Positions 42,453 to 51,075 of a stretch of 64,000 nt of DNA are shown here, piece after piece. Source of the DNA: JAEUPI01 sp046348365 (lineage in GTDB: Bacteria; Pseudomonadota; Gammaproteobacteria; Burkholderiales; Burkholderiaceae_C). Position numbers and translations under genes: made by a program. Below the pieces are notes generated by a model, which worked only from the letters and a program-made list of their open reading frames with translations, was not told the origin of the DNA and did no database searches. The stretch is from contig JAXMEL010000004.1 of the NCBI GenBank assembly GCA_046348365.1, positions 682,001 through 746,000 of the forward strand, in the 5' to 3' direction. The first letter of the stretch is position 1. Each line of letters starts with the position of its first letter.

Positions 42453-43604
42453 ATGGACCGCAGATACTTCCTCAACTCGACCCTAGCTGCCGCTGCGATG
42501 GGCGTGACTGCCCGCGCCTTTGCGGCGGATCCATTGAAGGTTGCCGTCATGATTCCGCTGAGCGGTCCGGCGGGGCTGTTCGGTCCGTCTGCCAAGGCCT
42601 GCGCGGAGCTGGCGGCCGAGCAGATCAACGGCCGCGGCGGCGTGCTCGGCCGAAAGATCGAGCTGATGTTCGGCGATGCCGGACTGGCGCCGGCCGAGGC
42701 TTCGCAAGCCGCGTTGAAGTTGTGGAAAGGCTCCGGCGCTCATGCCGTCATCGGCATGCACGACAGTGCCGTGCGCGGCGCGCTCGTCGGCTTGTTCAAG
42801 GCCCAGGTTCCCTACTTCTATACGCCGGTGTACGAGGGTGGCGAATGCTCGAAAGGCACTTACGTCAACGGCGAGACGCCGCAGCAGCAACTGGAGCCCG
42901 TGATTCCCTGGATTGCCGCCGAGCGCAAGCCGAAGAAGTGGTTCATGATCGGCAACGACTACATCTGGGGCCGCAACACCAATGCGGCGGCCAAGGGCTA
43001 TATCGAGAAAACCGGTGCCCAAGTGGTCGGCGATGAATATCACCCGTTCACGGTCGACAACTTCGACGCCAGTCTGGCGAAGATCCGCGACAGCGGGGCC
43101 GATGCAGTGCTGGTGTCTCTGGTCGGTGGCGCCTCGGTGAACTTCAACAAGGCTTTCGCCAGTTTCGGTCTGTCGGACAAGGCGCTGCGGCTGGGCACGC
43201 TGATCGAAGAGAACACGCTCGCCGGCATCGGCGTGGCCAATGCGAAGAACCTGTACTCCAGCGCCGGCTACTTCGCCAACATCACCACGCCCGCAGCGAA
43301 GGCCTTTTCCGATGCCTACACCAAGCGGTTCGGGGCCCAAGCGCCCACGCTCAACGGGCTGGCCGAGTCGACCTACGAGGGCTTTCTGATGCTCGAAGCC
43401 GTCGCCAAGAAGGCCGGTGCCATCAGCGTGGCGAAGATGGACGCAGCGTGCGAGGGCGCAAACTACTCGGGGCCGCGCGGCGCGGTCACGATGAAGGCCC
43501 GTCACGTCCAGCAGGACGTATACGTTGCCGATGTGGACGCCAACGGCTTCCGCGTCGTCAAGAGCTTCTCGCGCGTCGGCTCGGGTCAGACCTGCAAGGT
43601 GTGA
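42453..43604 (+). CDS. ABC importer substrate-binding protein, urea/amide (UrtA/AmiC) type
   Basis: The 383-residue periplasmic protein has an export signal with two arginines (MDRRYFLNSTLAAAAMGVTA, a Tat-like RRYFL) cut near AFAAD. The mature part resembles UrtA/AmiC binding proteins, with IPLSGPAGLFGPSA, FYTPVYEGGECSKGTY and the FMIGNDYIWGRNTNAAA segment. GAGGAGA precedes the ATG at 42453. It is 42 bases after the amidase and directly before the permease gene. An amide or urea-like ligand is the natural guess from the neighbours. Confidence 0.87.
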   Translation: MDRRYFLNSTLAAAAMGVTARAFAADPLKVAVMIPLSGPAGLFGPSAKACAELAAEQINGRGGVLGRKIELMFGDAGLAPAEASQAALKLWKGSGAHAVIGMHDSAVRGALVGLFKAQVPYFYTPVYEGGECSKGTYVNGETPQQQLEPVIPWIAAERKPKKWFMIGNDYIWGRNTNAAAKGYIEKTGAQVVGDEYHPFTVDNFDASLAKIRDSGADAVLVSLVGGASVNFNKAFASFGLSDKALRLGTLIEENTLAGIGVANAKNLYSSAGYFANITTPAAKAFSDAYTKRFGAQAPTLNGLAESTYEGFLMLEAVAKKAGAISVAKMDAACEGANYSGPRGAVTMKARHVQQDVYVADVDANGFRVVKSFSRVGSGQTCKV

Positions 43605-43623
43605 GCGAAGGCGCGGGCGCTCC

Positions 43624-44478
43624 ATGGACGGCAGCGTCCTGCTGCATGGTCTGAACATCGTTTACGCGCTGGCGACGCTGGCGCTCGTCACGCTCGGTCT
43701 GGCTGTCGTATTCGGCCTGCTCGGCGTGATGAACATGGCGCATGGCGAGTTCGTCATGATCGGCGCATACGCGGTCGTCGCTGTGCAGCAGTGGGGTTTG
43801 CCCATCGCGGCCGCCTTCCCGGTTGCCGTCGCCGTGTGCGCAGCGCTTGGCTGGGTCGTCGAGCGCTGGCTGATTCGGCCGTTGTACGCGCGCCCGTTCG
43901 ACACGCTGCTCGCCACGTGGGCGCTCGCGATGCTGATTCGCAAGCTGGTCGAGGCGGTCTGGGGTAAAGGCTACCGAAACGTCGAGAGCACGCTGGCTGC
44001 ACCCATGTCGTTCGCCGGTATTCAGTACCCCGCCTATCGACTCGCCCTGATTGCACTGGCAATCGGTCTGCTGGTTGCGCTGGCATGGTGGTACCGGCGC
44101 AGTTCTGCTGGGTTGCGGGTGCGCGCGATGACCGGCAACCCACAACTTGCCCAGGCGCTCGGCATCGACACCCGACGCCTGGCGTCGCAGACGTTCGTAG
44201 TCGGTGTCGTACTGGCCGGCGCCGCTGGCGTGCTGCTCGCGCCGCTGGTGCGGATCGAACCGGGGATCGGCGTCGACTACCTGCTCGATTCGTTCTTCGT
44301 TCTCGTCGTTGGCGGGCTTGGCACCCTCGGTGGGTTCGCGGGAGGCGTCGGCGTGATCGGCGGGTCGAAAGCGCTCGTCAGCAGCCTGTTCGGTCAGACG
44401 AGCGGATACGCCGTCGTGCTGACGATCTCGATCCTGTTCCTCTGGCTCAAACCTGATGGCATATTCGCCCGCCGCTGA
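43624..44478 (+). CDS. ABC transporter permease, LivH/UrtB type
   Basis: The 284-residue inner-membrane protein has the LivH signature FGLLGVMNMAHGEFVMIGAY and the coupling segment SSAGLRVRAMTGNPQLAQALG, with about eight hydrophobic segments. It starts 19 bases after the binding-protein gene and its last 23 bases overlap the next gene. It is the first of the two membrane parts of the second importer in the window. Confidence 0.88.
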   Translation: MDGSVLLHGLNIVYALATLALVTLGLAVVFGLLGVMNMAHGEFVMIGAYAVVAVQQWGLPIAAAFPVAVAVCAALGWVVERWLIRPLYARPFDTLLATWALAMLIRKLVEAVWGKGYRNVESTLAAPMSFAGIQYPAYRLALIALAIGLLVALAWWYRRSSAGLRVRAMTGNPQLAQALGIDTRRLASQTFVVGVVLAGAAGVLLAPLVRIEPGIGVDYLLDSFFVLVVGGLGTLGGFAGGVGVIGGSKALVSSLFGQTSGYAVVLTISILFLWLKPDGIFARR

Positions 44479-46243
44479 ACAGGCCACGGCGGTGCGCGCC
44501 AGGTCGCGTCCACTACAGCCCGCTGCAACGCTGGCCTGCTTGCTCGGCGCGGTGCCACTACTGGGCAACGACTATTTGGCGTACCAGCTGGCGTTGTTTG
44601 TCGTGTATGGCATCGCAACACAAGGTGTTGCGCTATGTTGGGGCAGACTGGGCTTCCTGCCGCTGGGTCACGGCCTCTTCTTCGGTCTCGGCGCCTATTT
44701 GGCTGGCGGAACGCTGCAGGCCAGTGCCGAGCAGCCGTTGTGGTGGCTGGCAATGCTGCCTGCGCTCCTCTTGCCGGCGTTGCTTGCATGGATCGTGGCT
44801 CGTTTGGTGTTCGCGCGCAGCCACCGCAGCGGCCCCTATTTCTCGCTCATCACGCTGGCGATGACGATGCTCGGTTTTCTGTTTGCCCAGCAGTGGAGCG
44901 GGTTGACCGGGGGCTTCAATGGCATGGGCAACATACCCGAGCCGCCGGGCTTCGAGCGCTTCTCGACCCTGTACTGGTTGATCGCGGCCACTGCAGTTGG
45001 CACGACGCTGCTGCTTGGCGTCCTGCTCGAGCGACCGATCGGTGTGTTGTGGAGCGCGATCGCGCAGAACGAGGAGCGTCTCCAGTTGTTCGGTTACGCG
45101 ACGGACCGAGTCAAGGCCAACGCCTTTGCGCTGTCAGCGCTGCTGGCCTCGATTGCCGGCGCGCTGTTCGCGGCGCATCAGGGCATTGTCACTCCGCAGG
45201 CGATGGGATTCGTCTTGTCGACCGAGTTCGTGATCTGGGCCGCCGTCGGTGGCAAATCCAGTCCGTTGGGCGCGATGCTGGGTGCGGTGGTCGTCGGCTA
45301 CGCGTCGGCTGAACTGCGCGATCTATTCGCAAGTTGGGAGGTGTTCGTCGGGTTGCTGTTCATCGCGGTCGTTCGCTTTCTTCCGCACGGTCTTGCCGGG
45401 CTTGCAACCGTGTTCTCGCGCCACGCATCCCGCGAGCCATCGATCATCGCGGTCTCCGAGTCGCAGGCCCCAGCGACGCGAACGCCAAAGCAGGTGCCCT
45501 CGCTCGCATTCGATAGGGTCCGCTGCACACAAGGGGGCGTGCGCATTCTCGATGGCTTGACCTTCAAGCTCGACGGGCCTGGCATCCGCGCGGTCATCGG
45601 CCCAAACGGCGCCGGCAAGACGTCGGCCTTCAATGCCATGACCGGCCGACTGCCTGTGTCCGACGGCGCCATTCACGTGGCCGGCATCAACGTCGCGGGC
45701 CAGCCGGCGTGGAAGGTGGCGAAACTCGGTGTTGGCCGCAAACTGCAGGTGCCGTCGGTATTCCCGGTGCTGACGGTTCGACAGAACCTGGCGGTTGCAT
45801 TGTGGGCGGGTCGGCTACACGGGTGGGGGGCGTTTCGTACTGCGACGCTCGGGTGGCGTACGCCGCTTCGCGACGAGATGCTCGCCAGCTTCCCGGAGCT
45901 TGCGCAAACGCTCGACACGCCAGCCGGTCAGCTTTCGCAAGGCCACCGGCAGGCGCTCGAATTCGCGATGACCGTGCTCCCCGAGCCCCACCTGCTGCTG
46001 CTCGACGAGCCGTGTGCCGGCCTTTCGCCAGCGGAGACGCATCGCATGATCGCCGTGATCGTGCGCGTGGCCCAGCGTTTGGGTGCCGGCGCGCTGCTGA
46101 TCGAGCACGATCTCGCCGCCGTCGCCGCGTTGGACAGCGAGGTCTACGTCTTTCATCAGGGCCGCCTGCTGGCGCAGGGCGCGCTGGCCGCTCTACAAGC
46201 GGACCCGGCCGTTCGAGAGGTCTACGCCGGAGCGCGCAAGTGA
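44456..46243 (+). CDS. Fused ABC permease-ATPase (LivM/UrtC + LivG/UrtD)
   Basis: The 595-residue protein joins a LivM/UrtC-type permease (about 1-320, signature CWGRLGFLPLGHGLFFGLGAY) to a LivG/UrtD-type ATPase (about 345-595) through a linker of about 25 residues. The ATPase has Walker A GPNGAGKTS, a signature reading LSQGHRQAL, Walker B LLLLDEPCAGLSP and switch His IEHDL. The permease frame runs without a stop into the ATPase, so this is a real fusion, not two genes. The ATG overlaps the upstream permease by 23 bases, and the stop overlaps the next gene as GTGA. Confidence 0.9.
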   Translation: MAYSPAAEQATAVRARSRPLQPAATLACLLGAVPLLGNDYLAYQLALFVVYGIATQGVALCWGRLGFLPLGHGLFFGLGAYLAGGTLQASAEQPLWWLAMLPALLLPALLAWIVARLVFARSHRSGPYFSLITLAMTMLGFLFAQQWSGLTGGFNGMGNIPEPPGFERFSTLYWLIAATAVGTTLLLGVLLERPIGVLWSAIAQNEERLQLFGYATDRVKANAFALSALLASIAGALFAAHQGIVTPQAMGFVLSTEFVIWAAVGGKSSPLGAMLGAVVVGYASAELRDLFASWEVFVGLLFIAVVRFLPHGLAGLATVFSRHASREPSIIAVSESQAPATRTPKQVPSLAFDRVRCTQGGVRILDGLTFKLDGPGIRAVIGPNGAGKTSAFNAMTGRLPVSDGAIHVAGINVAGQPAWKVAKLGVGRKLQVPSVFPVLTVRQNLAVALWAGRLHGWGAFRTATLGWRTPLRDEMLASFPELAQTLDTPAGQLSQGHRQALEFAMTVLPEPHLLLLDEPCAGLSPAETHRMIAVIVRVAQRLGAGALLIEHDLAAVAALDSEVYVFHQGRLLAQGALAALQADPAVREVYAGARK

Positions 46244-46938
46244 GCGACGAAACCGCGCTGGTCTTCCAAGACATCGTGTGCGGCTACGGCGACACGATGG
46301 TGGTGCGCGGCGTATCCGCTCGCGTCGACAGCGGTCACGTCCTGGGCATCGTCGGACGCAACGGTGTCGGCAAGTCGACCTTGATGAAGGCGCTCGCCGG
46401 CTTTCTTCCACTTCACCGCGGCAGCGTCCGCTGGCGCGGGCGGGACCTTGCCGACGTGCCGACGCACGCCAGGCTGTCGACTGGAGTGGCGTACGCACCG
46501 CAAGAGAACGTTGTCTTCGGCGAACTCAGTGTGGCGGAGAACCTGTGGCTGCATCTGCCGGACCGTCGTGCAACCCGCTACGACGCAGCCATGAAAGCGT
46601 TCCCAAGGCTCGGCGAACGGCTTCGGCAGCGCGCGGGGTTGTTGAGCGGCGGCGAGCGAAAGCTACTTTCGTTTGCTCGCACTTTGGGTCTCGAAGCGCC
46701 GCTGTCGCTGTTGGACGAACCGACGGAAGGTGTTCAACCCGAGAACATCGAACACATGGCTCGGTTGGTGGGCGCAGCGACGGCGCGAGGTCACGCGTTC
46801 GTCGTTGTCGAGCAGAATCTCGGATTTGTCGAGCGGGTCGCAGATTGCGTCGTCGTGCTCGATCACGGCGAGTGCGTCCTTCAGGGATCGCCCCGAGAGT
46901 TGGGCCGCGCCTTGCTGGAGAGACATCTAACCGTTTAG
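46240..46938 (+). CDS. ABC transporter ATP-binding protein, LivF/UrtE type
   Basis: The 232-residue ATPase has a canonical Walker A GRNGVGKST, signature LLSGGERKLLSFARTL, Walker B LSLLDEPTEGVQP and VVEQN. The start is GTG at 46240, overlapping the fusion gene stop. It would pair with the fused ATPase half to power the importer. Unlike the LivF at 21973 its P-loop lysine is present. It is the last gene of the amidase/importer cluster. Confidence 0.9.
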   Translation: MSDETALVFQDIVCGYGDTMVVRGVSARVDSGHVLGIVGRNGVGKSTLMKALAGFLPLHRGSVRWRGRDLADVPTHARLSTGVAYAPQENVVFGELSVAENLWLHLPDRRATRYDAAMKAFPRLGERLRQRAGLLSGGERKLLSFARTLGLEAPLSLLDEPTEGVQPENIEHMARLVGAATARGHAFVVVEQNLGFVERVADCVVVLDHGECVLQGSPRELGRALLERHLTV

Positions 46939-47055
46939 GACGATCTGGACAGAGCCGCGGCGGGCACTGACCACGAAGCGCGACGACCGCTCGGCGACGG
47001 TAAGCGTGAGTAGAGCATCTGCGTTCGACGAGCAGCAACCGCTGCGGAGCAGCCG

Positions 47056-47068
47056 CCGTTTGTCAAAC
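47056..47068. promoter_or_regulatory. palindrome CGTTTGTCAAACG before the HAD gene
   Basis: CGTTTG and CAAACG form a perfect 6-1-6 inverted repeat about 100 bases upstream of the HAD start. It is AT-richer than its surroundings and could be an operator. The rest of the spacer 46939-47169 shows no recognisable gene or terminator. Confidence 0.3.
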
Positions 47069-47169
47069 GCCGTAGGAGCCGCTGGGCTGCGCGGCGGCGA
47101 CCTGCGGCTCTGGCCGCGACCGGTGCGTCGAGCGACGGGCCCGACGACACTTCAAGGATGAGGTCCCTC

Positions 47170-47874
47170 ATGAAGATCAAGGCGCTGACATTCGACACCG
47201 GCGGCACCATCCTCGACTGGCATGACGGGCTGGTTCGCGCGCTCGGCCGCGCCGCGGCCCGCCATGGCATCGATCGCGACTGGCACGATGTGGCCAATCA
47301 GTGGCGCCGATCCGCCATGAAAGCGATCGTCGGCCAGGTCCGGCCGGAGTTCAACATGGACGACGTTCATCGCCGGACGCTCGACACCACTTTCGAAGCC
47401 AATGGCCTCGGGATGCTCGATGCGGCTGAGCGCGAGACGATCTGGCGCACATGGCATGAACTCGACGCATGGCCGGACTTTGCGCCGGCCCTGGCGGCGC
47501 TGCGCGACAAGCTTCCGGTCGTCTCCTTCACGATGCTGCCCACGTCGCTGGTGGTCGACGTGTCGCGTCGCAACGGCATCACGTGGGACGCCATCATCTC
47601 GTGCGAGATGATCGGCGTGTACAAGCCGCACGCCGATGCCTACGCGACCACTGCGCGCTGGCTGGGCCTCGAACCAGCGCAGATCCTGATGGTGGCTTGC
47701 CACAACTTCGACTTCAACGCCGCGCACCGGGCCGGGTATCGCACGGCCTTCGTTCGCCGGCCCGACGAGTGGGGCCCGGCGGGTCCGTCGGATCCGAATC
47801 CGAACATGGCCTACGACTTCGTCGAGGACGGCTTTGCCGGGCTCGTGGCGCAGGTGCTCGCGCACCGGGCTTGA
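47170..47874 (+). CDS. HAD-superfamily hydrolase (haloacid dehalogenase type II-like)
   Basis: The 234-residue protein has a HAD core: nucleophile motif TFDTGGTILDW (Asp8), the conserved Ser/Thr segment VVSFTMLP, a Lys in GVYKPHADAYATTARWLGL and the C-terminal ACHNFDFNAAHRAG motif. Phosphatases normally have DxD and L-2-haloacid dehalogenases DxY; here the third position is Thr, so the reaction is uncertain. The second ATG (47170) is preferred because GAGG lies six bases before it. It lies 231 bases after the importer cluster and may or may not belong to it. Confidence 0.82.
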   Translation: MKIKALTFDTGGTILDWHDGLVRALGRAAARHGIDRDWHDVANQWRRSAMKAIVGQVRPEFNMDDVHRRTLDTTFEANGLGMLDAAERETIWRTWHELDAWPDFAPALAALRDKLPVVSFTMLPTSLVVDVSRRNGITWDAIISCEMIGVYKPHADAYATTARWLGLEPAQILMVACHNFDFNAAHRAGYRTAFVRRPDEWGPAGPSDPNPNMAYDFVEDGFAGLVAQVLAHRA

Positions 47875-47984
47875 ATCGACCGCGCGCCACGGCGCGGCCG
47901 ACGACCATTGGCGCCTGAATCGTTGCCGGCCCACCGTGCGCCGATCTGCGTAGACTGCGGCATTGCCTAGCACAGCGAGCCGCC

Positions 47985-48302
47985 ATGAGAGCAACCGTTT
48001 CCATCGTGTTCGACTCACGCACCGAGGTGCTGATGCACGTGCCGGCTGGTGCGCCGCCGTGGACGCTCGAGCAGGCGCGTCGCTGGCTCGACGAGCAGTT
48101 CAACGCTTACGAGTGCGAGCCCGTGCGAGCGAGCGGCAAGGTGCTCACGGCCGACAAGCTGCTGGCGCTGGCCGCGGCCATCGGTGCGAGCGGCTTCCAG
48201 GCCGACCCCGCGCTGCGCGACGCCTACGCGCAGGCTGCGGCCGCTGCGCTGGAGCGCGATGTCGTGCGCGTCGATGTCGGGGCGTCGACGGTATCGTCCT
48301 GA
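47985..48302 (+). CDS. Hypothetical protein, 105 residues
   Basis: I do not recognise this family. The protein has a short beta-like N-terminus (RATVSIVFDSRTEVLMHVPAG), an amphipathic helix with WTLEQARRWLDEQFNAYE, and an Ala-rich helical C-terminal half. No signal peptide, membrane segment or metal motif is visible. Codon use is like the housekeeping genes. It is followed by a terminator and faces hppA. A real gene is supported by codon bias and by fitting between neighbours without overlap. Confidence 0.65.
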   Translation: MRATVSIVFDSRTEVLMHVPAGAPPWTLEQARRWLDEQFNAYECEPVRASGKVLTADKLLALAAAIGASGFQADPALRDAYAQAAAAALERDVVRVDVGASTVSS

Positions 48303-48313
48303 CGCGCAACAAG

Positions 48314-48345
48314 AAGGGCCGGAGGCTGTGCAGCCACCGGCCCTT
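48314..48345. terminator. bidirectional terminator between hypothetical gene and hppA
   Basis: AAGGGCCGG (48314-48322) and CCGGCCCTT (48337-48345) form a perfect 9-bp stem with a 14-base loop that has its own GGCTG/CAGCC pairing. It lies between two convergent genes and ends in AA/TT on both strands. Confidence 0.7.
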
Positions 48346-48391
48346 GCGCTGAGCGTGGCGCCGATGGCGCCGGCGATAGCGACGGCTGCAA

Positions 48392-50881
48392 CTACTGCAG
48401 CGTGACCTCCACGCGGCGCGCCTCGGCGGCGTCGCCGGCGTTGATCTGCTCGGGCTTCTTCAGCTCGATCTTGTCTTCGGCCACGCCGGCGGCCTTGAGC
48501 GCGTCGCGCACGGCAAACGCGCGCTGCTTGGCCAGTTCGGCGTTCTTGGCCGGGTCGCCCGACGCGTCGTGGTAGCCGCTGATGATCGCCTTCTTGCCGT
48601 CGGCCACGCCCTTGATCACGCTGGCCAGCGCAGCTGCGGCGCCGTTGGGCAGATCCGACTTCGCCGAGGCGAAGTAGAACTTCACCATCTGGCCCTCGAC
48701 CTTGATCGACGCCGCACCGGCGGCCGCCTGCGCGGCGGCGGCCATGGCCTGGTCGCTCTTCTCCGACGACACCGCGGGCGCGGCCGCAGGTGCCGGCGCC
48801 GCCGCGTGCGGCTTCGCGGCCGTGCCGGCCGGCAGCGGCAGCAGCGGCACAATCAGCAGCGCCACGATGTTGATGATCTTGATCAGCGGGTTCACCGCAG
48901 GGCCGGCGGTGTCCTTGTAGGGGTCGCCCACCGTGTCGCCGGTGACCGCGGCCTTGTGGGCATCGCTGCCCTTGCCGCCGTGGTTGCCGTCTTCGATGTA
49001 CTTCTTGGCGTTGTCCCACGCGCCGCCGCCGGTGCACATGCTGATGGCGACGAACAGGCCCGTGACGATGGTGCCCATCAGCAGGCCGCCGAGCGCTTCG
49101 GGGCCGAGCGCGAGGCCGACGACGATCGGCACCACCACCGGCAGCAGCGAGGGGATCATCATCTCCTTGATCGCGGCGCCGGTCAGCATGTCGACCGCCT
49201 TGCCGTATTCGGGCTTGCCGGTGCCTTCCATGATGCCCTTGATCTCGCGGAACTGGCGGCGCACCTCCTCGACCACCGAGCCCGCGGCGCGGCCCACGGC
49301 CTCCATGGCCATCGCACCGAAGAGGTAGGGGATCAGGCCGCCGATGAACAACCCGATGATGATCTTCGGGTTGCTGAGATCGAACGCGGTCATGATGCCG
49401 CGCGATTCCAGCGAGTGCGTGTAGTCGGCGAACAGCACCAGCGCGGCGAGGCCGGCAGAACCGATGGCGTAGCCCTTGGTCACCGCCTTGGTGGTGTTGC
49501 CCACCGCGTCGAGCGGATCGGTGATGTCGCGCACGCTGTCGGGCAGTTCGGCCATCTCGGCGATGCCGCCGGCGTTGTCGGTGATCGGGCCGTAGGCGTC
49601 GAGCGCCACGATGATGCCGGCCATGCTCAGCATCGAGGTGGCGGCGATGGCGATGCCGAACAGGCCGGCGAGCGAGTACGAGGCCAGGATCGCCAGGCAC
49701 ACGAACAGCACCGGCCAGGCGGTGGACTTCATGCTCACGCCGATGCCGGCGATGATGTTGGTGGCGTGGCCGGTGGTGGAGGCCTGCGCCACGTGCTTCA
49801 CCGGCTTGTAGTCGGTGCCGGTGTAGTACTCGGTGATCCACACCATCGCGGCGGTCAGCACCAGGCCGACCACGCAGGTGCCGAAGAGGGCCAGCGCCGA
49901 GACCTTGGCGCCGCCGACCATCTCCAGGCCGTTGGGGAACATCATCGTCGTGACGAAGTAGAACGCGATCAGCGAGATCACGCCGGCGACGATGAGGCCC
50001 TTGTAGAGCGCCGGCATCACGTTCTTCATGCCGGGGCTGGCCTTCACGAAGCTGCAGCCGATGATCGAGGCGATGATCGACACGCCGCCGAGGATCAGCG
50101 GGTACACCACGGCAGCGCCGCCGCCGCCGGTGACCATCAGCGCGCCGAGCGCCATGGTGGCGATCAGCGTCACGGCGTAGGTCTCGAACAGGTCGGCCGC
50201 CATGCCGGCGCAGTCGCCGACGTTGTCGCCCACGTTGTCGGCGATCACCGCCGGGTTGCGCGGGTCGTCTTCGGGAATGCCGGCCTCGACCTTGCCCACC
50301 AGGTCGGCGCCGACGTCGGCGCCCTTGGTGAAGATGCCGCCGCCCAGTCGCGCGAAGATCGAGATCAGGCTCGAGCCGAAGGCCAGGCCCAGCAGCGGCT
50401 TGAGCGTGCCCGAATCGGGCTTGGCCGTGCCGCCGATGAACATGAAGAACAGGCCCACGCCGAGCAGGCCGAGGCCGACCACCAGCATGCCGGTGATGGC
50501 ACCGCCCTTGAAGGCGATGTTCAGCGCCGGCCCGATGCCTTGCGTGGCGGCCTGCGCGGTGCGCACGTTGGCGCGCACCGACACGTTCATGCCGATGAAG
50601 CCGCACGCGCCCGAGAGCAACGCGCCGAGCACGAAGCCGGTGGCCGTGCGACCGTCGAGGAAGATGGCGATCAGCACCGCCAGCACGACGCCGACGATGG
50701 CGATCGTCTTGTACTGGCGCGCCAGGTAGGCCGCAGCACCTTGCTGCACCGCGCCGGCGATCTCTTGCATGCGGGCATTGCCCGCGTTCTGGCCCAGGAT
50801 CCAGCTGCGCTGGACGAAGCCGTAGATCACTGCGGCCAAACCGCAGGCAAGCGCCACATACAGCGCCGTGGTATTGGACAT
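48392..50881 (-). CDS. hppA: Membrane proton-pumping pyrophosphatase with C-terminal OmpA-like domain
   Basis: The 829-residue protein couples PPi hydrolysis to cation pumping. The core (about 1-690) has some 15-16 hydrophobic segments and the PPi/Mg site with GADVGADLVGKVE and ADNVGDNVGDCAGMAADLFE. GNTTKA with Lys465 matches K+-independent H+-pumps rather than K+-dependent ones. After an Ala/Pro linker (about 690-715) comes an extra domain with FYFASAKSDLPNG, a GYHDASGD segment and a closing EARRVEVTLQ that resembles OmpA C-terminal peptidoglycan-binding domains. Ordinary HppA ends near residue 690. The start at 50881 follows a GGAGAAACC ribosome-binding site. It is divergent from the soluble pyrophosphatase gene. 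Confidence 0.95.
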   Translation of the reverse strand: MSNTTALYVALACGLAAVIYGFVQRSWILGQNAGNARMQEIAGAVQQGAAAYLARQYKTIAIVGVVLAVLIAIFLDGRTATGFVLGALLSGACGFIGMNVSVRANVRTAQAATQGIGPALNIAFKGGAITGMLVVGLGLLGVGLFFMFIGGTAKPDSGTLKPLLGLAFGSSLISIFARLGGGIFTKGADVGADLVGKVEAGIPEDDPRNPAVIADNVGDNVGDCAGMAADLFETYAVTLIATMALGALMVTGGGGAAVVYPLILGGVSIIASIIGCSFVKASPGMKNVMPALYKGLIVAGVISLIAFYFVTTMMFPNGLEMVGGAKVSALALFGTCVVGLVLTAAMVWITEYYTGTDYKPVKHVAQASTTGHATNIIAGIGVSMKSTAWPVLFVCLAILASYSLAGLFGIAIAATSMLSMAGIIVALDAYGPITDNAGGIAEMAELPDSVRDITDPLDAVGNTTKAVTKGYAIGSAGLAALVLFADYTHSLESRGIMTAFDLSNPKIIIGLFIGGLIPYLFGAMAMEAVGRAAGSVVEEVRRQFREIKGIMEGTGKPEYGKAVDMLTGAAIKEMMIPSLLPVVVPIVVGLALGPEALGGLLMGTIVTGLFVAISMCTGGGAWDNAKKYIEDGNHGGKGSDAHKAAVTGDTVGDPYKDTAGPAVNPLIKIINIVALLIVPLLPLPAGTAAKPHAAAPAPAAAPAVSSEKSDQAMAAAAQAAAGAASIKVEGQMVKFYFASAKSDLPNGAAAALASVIKGVADGKKAIISGYHDASGDPAKNAELAKQRAFAVRDALKAAGVAEDKIELKKPEQINAGDAAEARRVEVTLQ

Positions 50882-51075
50882 GGAGGTTTCTCCTTCCTCG
50901 TTCTCGAACTTCGGATGCGATCGCGGCCACTGTTGTGTGGTGCGCCGGTCATGCGCCGCATGCCGGAGCGTGGCTCGCCCGGCGCGCATCGTACGGGAAG
51001 TTTGCAGCGGCCCCGTCAGTGCCGCGCAAGGCCCGTCGGTAAAATCCGGGTTTCCCCTGTGACCACCGAAGCCAC

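Noticed and set aside
39957..48000. duplicate of the tRNA-Pro 3' end marking an attachment site
   Set aside because: No second copy of the T-arm/acceptor sequence was seen downstream by eye, and no integrase gene is present.
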